A DNA stretch of 51,110 nucleotides. Source: Solirubrobacterales bacterium 70-9 (GTDB taxonomy: Bacteria > Pseudomonadota > Alphaproteobacteria > Acetobacterales > Acetobacteraceae). Made by a program: the position numbers and the translations under genes. Every line of letters begins with the position of its first letter. Within the stretch, counting starts at the first letter, position 1. The notes below the pieces were generated by a model that ran no database searches, had not been told where the DNA came from, and saw nothing but the letters and a program-made list of their open reading frames with translations. This document shows positions 1 through 8,284 of the stretch, in pieces. Location of the stretch: positions 1-51,110 of the forward strand of contig CAJCJG010000299.1 of NCBI GenBank assembly GCA_903970625.1, read 5' to 3'.

Positions 1-1
1 C

Positions 2-100
2 AACATCGTCGACCATTGCTGCGATACCTGGAACAGGCTGATCGCACAGCCGTGGCGCATCATGTCGATCGGATTGCGCGATTGGGCACATCGGTTCTGA
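2..100 (+). pseudogene. IS630-type transposase, C-terminal fragment cut by window edge
   Basis: Only the last 32 codons are visible, ending with TGA at 98-100. The peptide contains CCDTWNRL and ends in QPWRIMSIGLRDWAHRF. From memory this matches the C-terminal tail of IS630-family transposases common in alphaproteobacteria. The 5' part lies outside the window, so it is unknown whether the gene is intact. The sequence just after the stop (about 100-119, tcacagggatttggtatta) is a plausible terminal inverted repeat ending at a TA. The element therefore probably ends near position 119, just downstream of the oxygenase gene read from the other strand. Confidence 0.6.
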
Positions 101-148
101 TCACAGGGATTTGGTATTAACCGCCTGGCTCCCTCTTTGCGGTCCCCG

Positions 149-1168
149 CTACGCCGGCTCGTAATAGGTTTTTGCGACCAGTTCGTCCGTGTGGGCGCCG
201 CAGGAGATCGGCGGATACTTGGCCGGATTGTCCGGACCGACGCAGGTTGAGAAGGCGTCAATCGTGGCGTCGTGATCGACGCCGAAAAATTGCACGATGG
301 AGTAGCGCGGCGCCTGCGTCAGATTCACCACGCGGTGCGGGCGCGACAGGAAGACATCGTTGCTCCACCGCTGCATCAGGTCGCCGAGATTGATCACCAT
401 CGTGCCGTCCACCGGCGTCACCTCGATCCAGTCGCCTTGCACGCCCTGCACCTGTAAGCCCGGCTGCTCGGTCTGCATCACCGTGGTGAACAGTTCGTAG
501 TCCTTGTGGGCGCCGATGCCGATGTTGCGAATGTCCCAGTCGGGCGCCTGCGGCGGATAGTAGCAGGCCCGCACGCGCGACAAAGGTTTGGTGTAGATCG
601 GATCGAAATAGGTTTCCGGCAGATCGAGGGCCAGCGCGAAGGCGCGCAGCATCAGGCGGCCGAATTCCAGTTGCGTGTCGAAGTAGGTGCCGAGCGCCCA
701 GCGAAAATCTGCGGGCGTCTCCGGCCAGGCATTCGGGCCGTAGAATTTTACCCCCGCCAGATAATCCGGATCGTCGGGCGGCAAGTCGTGCGCGAGTTCC
801 ACCGCCTCGTGCATGTCGCCGCCCTTCAAATTGTGGTCGGCCTTGATATTGCCTTCGGCCACGTAACCGCGATGGTTCGGTGTGGACAGATAGTGGATCT
901 TCATCTTCTCCGCGTCCGGCAGCGCGAAGAAGCCCCGCATGGCCGACAGCGCGCGCGCCGTGACGGTCTTCGGGATGCCGTGATGGGCGAGGTAGAAGAA
1001 GCCGACTTCGGTGCAGGCATGGCGCAACTCCGGCACGATGCGCCGGCGGATCGCGGGGTCGGACGACAGCATCGGGCTGAAATCGATGGTCGGCACCACA
1101 TCGCCGGTGTTGCGCCGAAAGCGGATGCCACGGCCGGCATCGACGATATCGGGCGACGATAGGGTCAT
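149..1168 (-). CDS. 2-oxoglutarate/Fe(II)-dependent dioxygenase, isopenicillin N synthase-like
   Basis: The 339-aa protein has the layout of the plant/bacterial 2OG-Fe(II) oxygenase family. A DIOX_N domain occupies roughly residues 20-150 and includes GFFYLAHHGIP. The jelly-roll catalytic domain follows. The iron triad is visible as His221-x-Asp223 (in GIGAHKDYE) and His278 (in SRPHRVVN), and Arg288-x-Ser290 (RYS) binds 2-oxoglutarate. Such enzymes hydroxylate or desaturate small molecules, and the substrate here is unknown. I chose the ATG at 1168 because GAGAG precedes it and similarity begins soon after; a longer open frame reaches 1249. The gene stands alone between an IS630 end and a toxin-antitoxin pair. 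It could also be annotated as an IPNS or gibberellin-oxidase-like protein, but there is no penicillin cluster nearby. Confidence 0.9.
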   Translation of the reverse strand: MTLSSPDIVDAGRGIRFRRNTGDVVPTIDFSPMLSSDPAIRRRIVPELRHACTEVGFFYLAHHGIPKTVTARALSAMRGFFALPDAEKMKIHYLSTPNHRGYVAEGNIKADHNLKGGDMHEAVELAHDLPPDDPDYLAGVKFYGPNAWPETPADFRWALGTYFDTQLEFGRLMLRAFALALDLPETYFDPIYTKPLSRVRACYYPPQAPDWDIRNIGIGAHKDYELFTTVMQTEQPGLQVQGVQGDWIEVTPVDGTMVINLGDLMQRWSNDVFLSRPHRVVNLTQAPRYSIVQFFGVDHDATIDAFSTCVGPDNPAKYPPISCGAHTDELVAKTYYEPA

Positions 1169-1322
1169 GCGCGCTCTCATCCGGCTGTCGTGTGGAGAAA
1201 GACAACCACGCGGGGTGGGAGCCGACAAGGGCCTCGCCAGCGACCGCATTGGCGTCGGGTATTGCGCCCGGATGCCGCAAACTCATTTGGCTTGCGGGCG
1301 TGTATCCTGCTAAAAAAAAGCC

Positions 1323-1565
1323 ATGTCATCCTCCACCCGTTGGAATTTGCTCGTATCGCGTGGCACTGACAGCGCCTTGCGGCGCTTTCTCGGCGACGAG
1401 AGGCGGGGCCGCAAGAAAGACATGTCGCGCTTCGTGGAGGAAGCGGTGCAGGCGCGCATTCTGGAACTCGCGGCCGAGCGGGCAAAGCGGCAGAATGCCA
1501 ATGTTTCGCCGGACGCAATCGCAAACGCCATCGACGAGGCGCTGGAGTGGGCACGACGCGGCTGA
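1323..1565 (+). CDS. Antitoxin-like small protein, probable ribbon-helix-helix
   Basis: This 80-aa basic protein has the look of a ribbon-helix-helix antitoxin. A short N-terminal strand (TRWNLLVSRGTD) is followed by helices containing RFVEEAVQARILEL and a charged C-terminal tail. Its stop (TGA 1563-1565) overlaps the ATG of the PIN-domain gene by one base, the coupled antitoxin-toxin order seen in many type II modules. Such antitoxins normally bind the toxin and repress their own promoter. An A-rich stretch (CTAAAAAAAAG) lies immediately upstream of the ATG. The family is inferred from length, charge and position, not from a decisive motif. Confidence 0.7.
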   Translation: MSSSTRWNLLVSRGTDSALRRFLGDERRGRKKDMSRFVEEAVQARILELAAERAKRQNANVSPDAIANAIDEALEWARRG

Positions 1566-1975
1566 TGCGCGTGGTGCTCGACAGCAATATCTTTCTGAGT
1601 GCCTTACTCTCACCTCATGGGCCGCCGCATCGGATCTATCAGGCATGGCGTCAGAGCCGGTTCGAGTTGCTCGCCAGCCCCGTTCAAATCGACGAATTGC
1701 GCCGTGCCAGCCGCTATCCGAAGTTTCGGGGGATTCTTCAGCCGCACCGGGTCGGCCACATGCTGAACAATCTCCAGCGCGCGACAATAATCGACAGGTT
1801 GCCCGGCGGCTACGAGGCCGCCGACCCGGACGATGCTTGGTTGCTGGCGCTGGCCGTCGCTGGGCGCACCGACTATCTTGTCACCGGCGACAGGCGATCT
1901 GGCCTGCTGGAAATGCGCCGCGTGGGCACTGCCAAAATTCTAACCGCTGCCGCGTTCTGCGAAGTTCTCGATTAG
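1565..1975 (+). CDS. PIN-domain toxin, putative TA nuclease (TIGR00305/COG1569-like)
   Basis: The 136-aa protein starts at ATG 1565, which overlaps the antitoxin stop; a longer in-frame start at 1547 would sit inside the antitoxin gene. It begins MRVVLDSNIFLSALL, the first PIN acidic motif with the catalytic Asp. It continues with a middle acidic residue in VQIDELRR and a C-terminal ADPDDAWLLALA then DYLVTGDRR, the remaining acidic metal ligands. PIN toxins are Mg/Mn-dependent ribonucleases that cleave tRNA or mRNA. With the small upstream gene it makes a complete-looking type II module. All four acidic positions expected of an active PIN nuclease appear present. Confidence 0.85.
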   Translation: MRVVLDSNIFLSALLSPHGPPHRIYQAWRQSRFELLASPVQIDELRRASRYPKFRGILQPHRVGHMLNNLQRATIIDRLPGGYEAADPDDAWLLALAVAGRTDYLVTGDRRSGLLEMRRVGTAKILTAAAFCEVLD

Positions 1976-2158
1976 GGTGCTTTACCGTCGATGACAAAAA
2001 ACCGAAACCCGATGGCATCGGCTCCGCGTCCCTGAGTGCGCCGTCGAACCAATCGACCATCGACACGTCCGACATCCAAGACAGCCATCCCGACGACGCA
2101 AAACCTGGAACGCTCCGCGATGCCATCGAGCGCGCCAAGGGCCGGGGGAAGGCGGCTG

Positions 2159-3592
2159 CTACTTAACCACCGCCACCCGCAACGCATTCGTCGTGCCCAC
2201 CACGCCGAACGGGATGCCCGCGATCACCACGATGGTGTCGCCGTGGGTGGCAAACCCTTCCGAGATCGTCAGGCGGGTGGCCTTCGCCACCGTCTCCGTC
2301 ATCGTGTGCGTCTGCGCCGTCACCACCGGATGCACGCCCCACACCACGGCAAGCCGCCGCGCCGTCTGGTCCGATGGCGACATGCTTAAAATGGGCGCCT
2401 CCGGCCGCTCGCGCGCGGCGCGCAAGGCCGTGGAGCCGCTGTCCGTAAAAGTGCAGATGGCGGTGGCGCCGATCGTGTGGGCCACCTGGCGCGCGGCGGC
2501 TGCGATGGCGTCGGCCATCGAGCGTTCCGGCTCCGGCCGCGAAGCTTCGACGATCGCGCGCCAGCCGGGGTCCTGCTCCACCCGCGCCACGATGCGGTCC
2601 ATGATGTTCACCGCCTCGAACGGGTAGGCGCCGGCCGCCGTCTCGGCCGACAGCATCACGGCGTCGGCGCCGTCGTAGATCGCGCTGGCCACGTCGGACG
2701 CTTCGGCGCGGGTGGGGGCGGGGGCGGAGATCATGCTTTCCAGCATTTGGGTGGCCACCACCACCGGCTTGCCGAGCTGGCGCGCGGCGCGGACGATGCG
2801 CTTTTGCGCGAGCGGCACCTCCTCCGGCGGCAATTCCACGCCGAGGTCGCCGCGCGCGACCATCACCGCGTCCGACAGCGCCATGATGGCGTCCAGATTC
2901 TCCAGCGCCTGCGGCTTTTCCAGCTTGGACATGATCCAGGCGCGGCCGGCCGCGATCTCCTTCGCCTCTGCCACGTCCTCCGCCCGCTGCACGAACGACA
3001 GGCCGATATATTCGACGCCGTGTTCCAGCGCGAACGCCAGATCTTCACGGTCCTTGACCGTCAGCGCCGGGATCGGCAGCACCGTGTCCGGCACATTGAC
3101 GCCCTTGCGGTCCGAGAGCGGGCCGCCGACCGTGATGATCGTTTCCAGATGGTCGTCGCGCACGCGGGTGACGCGCAGCCGCAATTTGCCGTCGTCCAGC
3201 AGCAGGGTGGTGCCGATGCTGGCGGCGGCGAGGATTTCCGGGTGCGGCAGATTGACGCGGCGCGCGTCGCCGGGGGTCGGGTTCAGGTCGAGCGTAAACG
3301 GCTGGCCGGTCTGCAACTGGATGCGCCCGCCGCTGAAGCGGCCGACGCGCAGCTTCGGCCCCTGCACGTCGGCGAGAATGCCGATGGGGTGATCGAACTG
3401 CTTTTCCAGGTCGCGGATCATGGCGATGCGCGCCGCGTGGTCGTCGTGCGAGCCGTGGGAGAAGTTCAGCCGGAACACGTCGGCGCCGGCCTGGAACAGC
3501 CGGCTCAGCACCTCCGGCGTCGAGCTTGCCGGGCCGAGGGTCGCGATGATTTTCGTACGCCGGCGGCGGCGCAGCTTGTGGCGGACGGTCAT
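2159..3592 (-). CDS. pyk: Pyruvate kinase
   Basis: At 477 aa this is full length for pyruvate kinase, which converts phosphoenolpyruvate and ADP to pyruvate and ATP in the cytoplasm. The N-terminus has RTKIIATLGPAS and LNFSHGSHDDH. The barrel carries VARGDLGVELP and the substrate/Mg region around KLEKPQALENL, followed by ATQMLESM. The allosteric C-terminal domain runs to the end. It lies 78 bp downstream of the glycerate kinase gene on the same strand. This pairing resembles ttuD-ttuE of agrobacterial tartrate and glycerate utilisation: glycerate is phosphorylated to 2-phosphoglycerate, which reaches pyruvate through enolase and pyruvate kinase. The first residues are unusually arginine-rich (KLRRRRRTK). 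Confidence 0.97.
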   Translation of the reverse strand: MTVRHKLRRRRRTKIIATLGPASSTPEVLSRLFQAGADVFRLNFSHGSHDDHAARIAMIRDLEKQFDHPIGILADVQGPKLRVGRFSGGRIQLQTGQPFTLDLNPTPGDARRVNLPHPEILAAASIGTTLLLDDGKLRLRVTRVRDDHLETIITVGGPLSDRKGVNVPDTVLPIPALTVKDREDLAFALEHGVEYIGLSFVQRAEDVAEAKEIAAGRAWIMSKLEKPQALENLDAIMALSDAVMVARGDLGVELPPEEVPLAQKRIVRAARQLGKPVVVATQMLESMISAPAPTRAEASDVASAIYDGADAVMLSAETAAGAYPFEAVNIMDRIVARVEQDPGWRAIVEASRPEPERSMADAIAAAARQVAHTIGATAICTFTDSGSTALRAARERPEAPILSMSPSDQTARRLAVVWGVHPVVTAQTHTMTETVAKATRLTISEGFATHGDTIVVIAGIPFGVVGTTNALRVAVVK

Positions 3593-3670
3593 GGTGATCC
3601 CTCGGAGCAGGCAGGCCGCGATAGGCCGGTCATGTGCAATTCGTCAACCGGGCGCAGGAAATCGGGCGGG

Positions 3671-4942
3671 TCACGCGATCAGGATGGCGCGGAAATCGTT
3701 CACGTTGGTCAGCGTCGGCCCGGTGCGGATCAGGTCGCCGAGCGCGTCGAACAGGGGAAAACTGTCGTGACCGGCCAGCATGGCCGCCGGGTCCAAGCCC
3801 GCCGCCCTGGCACGCGCCAGCGTATCGGGGGTCACGAGCGCGCCGGCCGCATCCTCGGTGCCGTCGATGCCGTCGGTGTCGCCGGCCACGGCCCAGATAT
3901 TTTGCGCGCCCGCCAGTGCGACGGCGAGGGCGAGCAGGAATTCCGTGTTGCGGCCGCCACGCCCTGCGGGGCCGGCACCGATGGTCACCGTGGTTTCGCC
4001 GCCGGAGAGCAGCAGGGCAGGGGCGGCAAGCGGTTCGCCATGGGTGCGGACGCAGCGTGCGATGCCGGCCATCACCGTACCCATCTCGCGGCTTTCCCCC
4101 TCCACCGCGTCGCCCAGGATCAGTGGCGACAGGCCGGCGGCGCGCGCGGTCTCGGCGGCGGCGCGCAGGGCGAGCAGCGGCGTCGCAATCATGCGCGCGT
4201 CGGCGTGCAGGCTGCCGGGTTTGGGGGTTTCGTCGGCGTCCTGCGCCAGTCGCGCGGCGACTTGCGGCGAGGGTTTTATGCCGTATTTGGCCAGGATCGC
4301 GCGGGCCTGCGCGAAGGTGGTCGGGTCGGGCACCGTCGGGCCGCTGCCGATCACGGCGAAATCGTCGCCTGGCACGTCGCTGATCGCCAGCGTGACGACA
4401 CGGGCCGGTGCTGCGGCGGCGGCCAGCCGCCCGCCCTTGATGGCGGACAGATGCTTGCGGACGCAGTTCATCTCGGAAATGGTGGCGCCCGAGGCCAGCA
4501 GCGCGCGGTTGACCGCCTGCTTGTCGGCGAGCGTCAGCCCCGGCGCCGGCAGCGGCAGCAGCGCGGAGGCGCCGCCCGACATCAGCGCCAGCACGAGGTC
4601 GTCCGGGCCGAGGTTCTGCACCGCCGCCAAAATCTCTCGGGCAGCGGCCTCGCCGGCGGCGTCCGGCACCGGATGGGAGGATTCGCGGACGGCGATGCGC
4701 CGCGTCGGCACCGCGTGGCCGTAGCGGGTGACGACGACGCCTTCCAGCGCCACGTCCGGCCACGCATCTTCCAGCGCCGCCGCCATCATGGCCGCCGACT
4801 TGCCGGCGCCGACGACGACGCAGCGGCCCGAGGGTTTCTCCGGCAGATGGCGGGCCAGCACCACGCGGGGGTCGGCGGCGGCCACCGCCGCGTCGAACAT
4901 TTTTCGCAGCGTGTTGCGTGCGTGCGCGTCGTCCCAGTGCAT
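3671..4942 (-). CDS. ttuD: Glycerate 2-kinase (MOFRL family)
   Basis: This 423-aa protein belongs to the DUF4147/MOFRL glycerate kinase family, historically annotated hydroxypyruvate reductase TtuD. The N-terminal domain has VVVGAGKSAAMMAAALE, then SSHPVPD and LMSGGASALLPLP. The C-terminal MOFRL domain has LLSGGETTVTI, GRGGRNTEFLLALA and AGDTDGIDGTEDAAGA. The family phosphorylates D-glycerate to 2-phosphoglycerate. The start at ATG 4942 fits the family N-terminus (DDAHARNTLRKMFDAAV); the frame is open far upstream but overlaps the divergent DUF1244 gene. It is probably cotranscribed with pyk. The ttuD symbol follows the older naming and the function is inferred from the family. Confidence 0.92.
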   Translation of the reverse strand: MHWDDAHARNTLRKMFDAAVAAADPRVVLARHLPEKPSGRCVVVGAGKSAAMMAAALEDAWPDVALEGVVVTRYGHAVPTRRIAVRESSHPVPDAAGEAAAREILAAVQNLGPDDLVLALMSGGASALLPLPAPGLTLADKQAVNRALLASGATISEMNCVRKHLSAIKGGRLAAAAAPARVVTLAISDVPGDDFAVIGSGPTVPDPTTFAQARAILAKYGIKPSPQVAARLAQDADETPKPGSLHADARMIATPLLALRAAAETARAAGLSPLILGDAVEGESREMGTVMAGIARCVRTHGEPLAAPALLLSGGETTVTIGAGPAGRGGRNTEFLLALAVALAGAQNIWAVAGDTDGIDGTEDAAGALVTPDTLARARAAGLDPAAMLAGHDSFPLFDALGDLIRTGPTLTNVNDFRAILIA

Positions 4943-5011
4943 GCTGATCCCCCTCGCGCAGTATGGCGAAACGCGCCCCGCGACGCCATCTGCCCCTCCA
5001 AGGAGACAACC

Positions 5012-5317
5012 ATGACCGACATCGACCAAGCCACCCGCACAAACCTGGAAGCCGCCGCGTTCCGCACGCTGGTGGAGCATCTGCGCACCCGCAGCGACGT
5101 GCAGAACATCGACCTGATGAATCTGGCCGGCTTCTGCCGCAACTGCCTCAGCCGCTGGTATCGCGAGGCGGCCGAGGCGCAGGGGATTGCGCTGCCGGAC
5201 CCGGAGGCGCGCGAGATCGTCTACGGCATGCCCTACAAGCAGTGGCAGGCGATGCACCAAAAACCCGCGACGGCCGAGCAGCAGGCGGCGCTGGCGAAGA
5301 CGCACACGGGGCATTAG
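5012..5317 (+). CDS. DUF1244 family protein
   Basis: This 101-aa cytoplasmic protein matches the alphaproteobacterial DUF1244 family. Characteristic segments are AAFRTLVEHLRTRSDVQNID, then LAGFCRNCLSRWY and EIVYGMPYKQWQ. The two cysteines in FCRNCLSRW may bind metal, though no role is established. The start is well fixed by AAGGAG at 5000-5005, seven bases before the ATG. It is divergent from the glycerate kinase gene with only 69 bp between them. In several alphaproteobacteria this family also sits near pyk, so the neighbourhood is conserved, but the biochemical function is unknown. Confidence 0.9.
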   Translation: MTDIDQATRTNLEAAAFRTLVEHLRTRSDVQNIDLMNLAGFCRNCLSRWYREAAEAQGIALPDPEAREIVYGMPYKQWQAMHQKPATAEQQAALAKTHTGH

Positions 5318-5326
5318 GCTTCCCGC

Positions 5327-5878
5327 ATGAGCGCATCCTCTCCGCTGCCGCGCATGACCGCCGACGAGTTCATCGCCTGGGCGATGGAGCAGCCGGAGAC
5401 CGAGCACTACGAACTGGTCGATGGCGAAGTCGTGGCGATGGCGCCGGAACGGCTTGGGCATGTGCGCGGCAAACAACGCATCTTCGCCGCATTGTCCGAG
5501 GCCATCGCCCGCGCCGGCCTGCCGTGCGAGGCGTTCATCGACGGCGTGGCGGTGCAGACGAGCGACAATACCGTGTACGAACCATATGCGATCGTGCGCT
5601 GCGGCCCTCGCCTGACCGACGACGTGGTGAAGGTGACGGATCCGATCATCGTCGTCGAGGCACTCTCGCCTTCGACCCGAGCGGTCGATACCGGCATCAA
5701 ATTCACCGACTATTTTCGCATTCCGTCGGTTCGTCACTATCTCGTGGTGCGTGCCGAAACCCGCACCGTCGTTCACCACGCCCGCAGCGACGACGGCACT
5801 ATCGCAACCCGCATCGTCCCCGACGGCGCCCTCACGCTAAACCCGCCCGGCATCGAGTTGCGAGGGGTGTTCGACTGA
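5327..5878 (+). CDS. Uma2 family endonuclease (DUF820)
   Basis: The 183-aa protein has the Uma2/DUF820 arrangement of the PD-(D/E)XK superfamily. It opens with MTADEFIAW and HYELVDGEVVAM, then YEPYAIVRC, and its core motif is VVEALSPSTRAVDTGIKFTDY. The Asp/Glu residues and the Lys of GIK are the expected active-site positions. It ends with RHYLVVRAETRTV. Members are widespread in cyanobacteria and alphaproteobacteria. A nuclease role is predicted from fold and has rarely been tested. The gene follows the DUF1244 gene after nine bases and its 3' end overlaps the convergent Hint-protein gene by 47 bp. Confidence 0.88.
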   Translation: MSASSPLPRMTADEFIAWAMEQPETEHYELVDGEVVAMAPERLGHVRGKQRIFAALSEAIARAGLPCEAFIDGVAVQTSDNTVYEPYAIVRCGPRLTDDVVKVTDPIIVVEALSPSTRAVDTGIKFTDYFRIPSVRHYLVVRAETRTVVHHARSDDGTIATRIVPDGALTLNPPGIELRGVFD

Positions 5879-7298
5879 GGGCTCCCGGCGAGCGGACCAG
5901 GCTGTTCACCCGGCGGCGCACCGCCTCCAGCACCGGGCCGGTGACGACCAGCGGCGCACACCCGCTTGCGTCCCACGTCCGGGATGCGAAATCCGGATAT
6001 AGCGCCAACGCGCCGTCGCCATTGGCGAAGCCAGACCGGTCGCCGATGTCCAGATAGGATTCCGCCGGCAGCCCCTCCGCCAGCAACACATCGTGGCAGG
6101 GCAGCTCGACATGGTAGTACGTCACGTCGTCGGTTTCTATCTGCGCGATCGACGCGTCGTTGATCAGATGCTTGATCGGGATCAGCACGCCATCGACGAA
6201 CACGGCGTGATCCGGCGACAGAAACAGATCGCGGCACGGTCGGCCCGCCCCGAACGCGCCGGCCCGGATGCGCACCGGCCAGACTTGGCGCGGCGCCGTG
6301 TGACGGCGGCAATCGATGTGCCGATGGCCGATCCAGGTGATCGCGGCCGCGCCACCTTTGTGCGTGCGCACCACAACGCCTTCGCGCAAATCCTCCACCG
6401 CCACCATCCCGGCGACGGTCGCGATCCTGCTGCCGCGCCGGTAGCACGCGACGACCGGGTCGATGATGAAACCCTGGTCGGTACGGTTCACAATCGCGGT
6501 GCCGATCAACTGGCCTGCATCGTCGATGCCGACGGTGGTGAACTGTGCCGCCTGCACGTCCGGGTAAAGCGTGTAGGTCCCGTCTTCGTACATGAACGGC
6601 ACGAAGTCGCCGGGGGCCGCCTCGTACGCGCCGGACACTTGCCCGCTGCTGTTGATGCCGTAGGCTTCCGTGATGCCGTCCGCGCCGGGCACGTCCAGCG
6701 TCGTGATCGTGACGCCCGAGTCGATGTAGCCGTGGACGCTGCCATCCGTGTCCGTGTAGCTGCCGACGATCGTCTGGGAGTCGTTGATGCCGTAGGCGAA
6801 CGTGTATTCGGTCGTGCCGTCGCCCGGAACGGTGAACGGCGAGGCAGCCGAACCGGTCGCGACGTAGCCATCGACGGCGCCTGCGGACGTCACGATGTCC
6901 CCCACGACGTCGCCCGCATCGTCGGTGCCCCACAGCGTCGTATTGACCGCGTCGGTCACAACGACGGTGGAGAACGCGCCGCCGATATCACGAAAGCCGG
7001 CCGGGTTCCCATCGACGGAGAGGCCGCCGACGAGATCGCCGGAATCGTTGATGCCGTACGGTTCCAGGCCCCCCGGCACGTCTGGGTCGGTGACGGTGGC
7101 GACATTGTCCACCGTGAGCGTACCGGTGCCGTTGTCCACCACATCGGCCGTATAGCCCGTCACGCCGGCGGCGGTTTCGTACCAGCCGGTGATCTCGCCG
7201 TGGTTGTTGATCGCCGTGCCGCGCGTGATGTTGATGCCCACGCCGGCGGCGAAATCGGTCACGGTGTAGGAGGCATCCGGGGCGGTGACGACGGCCAT
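5832..7298 (-). CDS. HAF-repeat protein with C-terminal Hint (intein-like) domain
   Basis: The 488-aa protein has two parts. Residues about 20-290 carry at least six degenerate repeats of the form GIN(D/S)xGxxxG, for example GTAINNHGEITG, PYGINDSGDLVG, AYGINDSQTIVG and AYGINSSGQVSG; this is the HAF/beta-propeller-like extracellular repeat. The rest is a Hint_2 domain starting at the candidate nucleophile in VACYRRGSRI, with ITWIGHRHID, LSPDHAVFVDGVLIPI and TYYHVELPCHDVLLAEG. Hint domains can self-cleave or transfer. No N-terminal signal peptide is evident, so export could be by a type I or other route. ATG 7298 is preferred over 7304 because AGAGGG lies six bases upstream of it. Confidence 0.85.
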   Translation of the reverse strand: MAVVTAPDASYTVTDFAAGVGINITRGTAINNHGEITGWYETAAGVTGYTADVVDNGTGTLTVDNVATVTDPDVPGGLEPYGINDSGDLVGGLSVDGNPAGFRDIGGAFSTVVVTDAVNTTLWGTDDAGDVVGDIVTSAGAVDGYVATGSAASPFTVPGDGTTEYTFAYGINDSQTIVGSYTDTDGSVHGYIDSGVTITTLDVPGADGITEAYGINSSGQVSGAYEAAPGDFVPFMYEDGTYTLYPDVQAAQFTTVGIDDAGQLIGTAIVNRTDQGFIIDPVVACYRRGSRIATVAGMVAVEDLREGVVVRTHKGGAAAITWIGHRHIDCRRHTAPRQVWPVRIRAGAFGAGRPCRDLFLSPDHAVFVDGVLIPIKHLINDASIAQIETDDVTYYHVELPCHDVLLAEGLPAESYLDIGDRSGFANGDGALALYPDFASRTWDASGCAPLVVTGPVLEAVRRRVNSLVRSPGALSRTPLATRCRAGLA

Positions 7299-7494
7299 GC
7301 GCATTCCCTCTGGTTATGACATCCGGCCGCATGATCATGCCCACGATCCGCAAATGCGACAAAATGTTTCCGTCATCTGTGCCGGATGCCGGCGGGCGCG
7401 GCCCGGACACCGAAACTCCGATCTACCGCGCCGGCTGCCGGCGCCGCATGAAACGTGCGGCGTGTCCGGTGCCTGACGGAAGTTCTCAAGCGAC

Positions 7495-7522
7495 TTGAAA
7501 TTATAATTCTATGCGCTATAGT
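7495..7522 (+). promoter_or_regulatory. Sigma-70-type promoter of the RelE/HTH toxin-antitoxin operon
   Basis: TTGAAA at 7495-7500 and TATAGT at 7517-7522 are separated by 16 bp. They lie 20 bp upstream of the GTG at 7543. The spacer contains the self-complementary AATTATAATT (7499-7508), a plausible operator half-site for autoregulation by the antitoxin. The rest of the 244-bp gap from 7299 to 7542 is GC-rich and shows no gene; it must also hold the promoter of the divergent Hint-protein gene. Confidence 0.6.
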
Positions 7523-7542
7523 GCTAAAAGTTAGGGTGCGGC

Positions 7543-7926
7543 GTGCGGATTTTCAAAACCAAGTGGCTTGGGCGCTATGCGCGGCGTGAGCGCATTGCGG
7601 ACGAGAGCTTGAGGGAGGCGATTGCCCGCGCGGAGCGTGGCCTCGTCGATGCCGATCTTGGCGGCGGTGTCATCAAGCAGAGGGTCGCGCGCGCCGGACA
7701 GGGCCGCTCTGGCGGCCATCGCATGCTGATCGCTTATCGTGCTGGGGAGCGAGCCATCTTTCTCTACGGCTTCGCCAAGAGCGAGCGGGACAACATCGAC
7801 ACCGACGAGTTACTGACGCTGCGCGACATCGGCGCGGCATGGCTGGCGGCCGACGCAAGGCGGGTCGCGCAAGCTTTGACGGAGGATGCCTTGCAGGAGG
7901 TGACAAATGAAGAGCACGAAACCTAG
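7543..7926 (+). CDS. RelE/ParE-family toxin of a type II toxin-antitoxin system
   Basis: The 127-aa protein starts at GTG 7543 (MRIFKTKWLGRYARRERI) and has the layout of the PF06296 RelE-like toxins. Family hallmarks are RAERGLVDADLGGGVIKQRVA, GRSGGHRMLIAYR and AIFLYGFAKSERDNI. RelE-type toxins are ribosome-dependent mRNA interferases. The toxin gene precedes the antitoxin gene, the order typical of this HigBA-like subgroup, and the two overlap by 20 bp. No Shine-Dalgarno sequence stronger than TTAGGGTG is visible, so expression may be weak. It lies at the left edge of the accessory island. Confidence 0.9.
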   Translation: MRIFKTKWLGRYARRERIADESLREAIARAERGLVDADLGGGVIKQRVARAGQGRSGGHRMLIAYRAGERAIFLYGFAKSERDNIDTDELLTLRDIGAAWLAADARRVAQALTEDALQEVTNEEHET

Positions 7927-8239
7927 CCGGTTGACGACGGCATTGCTGGAGACAGCCGACGACATGCGGCGTGTCGGAGTGATGGACGCAGCCACGCACG
8001 AGAAGATCACGTTGCGCCATCTTGGCGGCAAGGCCGATTCCGTGCCCGAACCGATCACCGGCGAGGAAATCCGCTCGCTGCGCGAACGCGCGCACCTGAG
8101 TCAGGCCGTGTTCGCCCGCTACCTTAACCTCACGGTCGGCTATGTCTCGCAACTGGAACGCGGCGCGAAGCGGCCGACCGGCCCCGCCCTCGTGCTGTTG
8201 AACGTCATTCGCCGCAGAGGTATCGAGGCGATCCTGTAG
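7907..8239 (+). CDS. Helix-turn-helix antitoxin paired with the RelE-type toxin
   Basis: This 110-aa protein has an XRE-type helix-turn-helix in its C-terminal half: SLRERAHLSQAVFARYLNLT, then VGYVSQLERGAKRPTGPALVLLNVI. The N-terminal part includes ATHEKITLRHL, shared with the COG2944 antitoxins. Its ATG lies 20 bases inside the toxin gene, and AGGAGG at 7896-7901 sits upstream as a strong ribosome binding site, so antitoxin is likely made in excess. It should neutralise the toxin and repress the shared promoter at 7495-7522. Confidence 0.92.
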   Translation: MKSTKPSRLTTALLETADDMRRVGVMDAATHEKITLRHLGGKADSVPEPITGEEIRSLRERAHLSQAVFARYLNLTVGYVSQLERGAKRPTGPALVLLNVIRRRGIEAIL

Positions 8240-8284
8240 CGCGATGATCTACGGACGCGCGGGTATCGACGGCGGCAAGAGCGT

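Noticed and set aside
1976-2166. Open frame ending LRDAIERAKGRGKAAAT just after the PIN toxin
   Set aside because: No ATG, GTG or TTG with a ribosome binding site in the right place; could be a decayed gene but cannot be supported.
2477-5317. Very long plus-strand open frame opposite pyk and glycerate kinase
   Set aside because: Antisense shadow typical of GC-rich DNA; low-complexity His/Arg/Gly composition and no family similarity, while both opposite-strand genes are certain. Only its last 101 codons (DUF1244 protein) are real.
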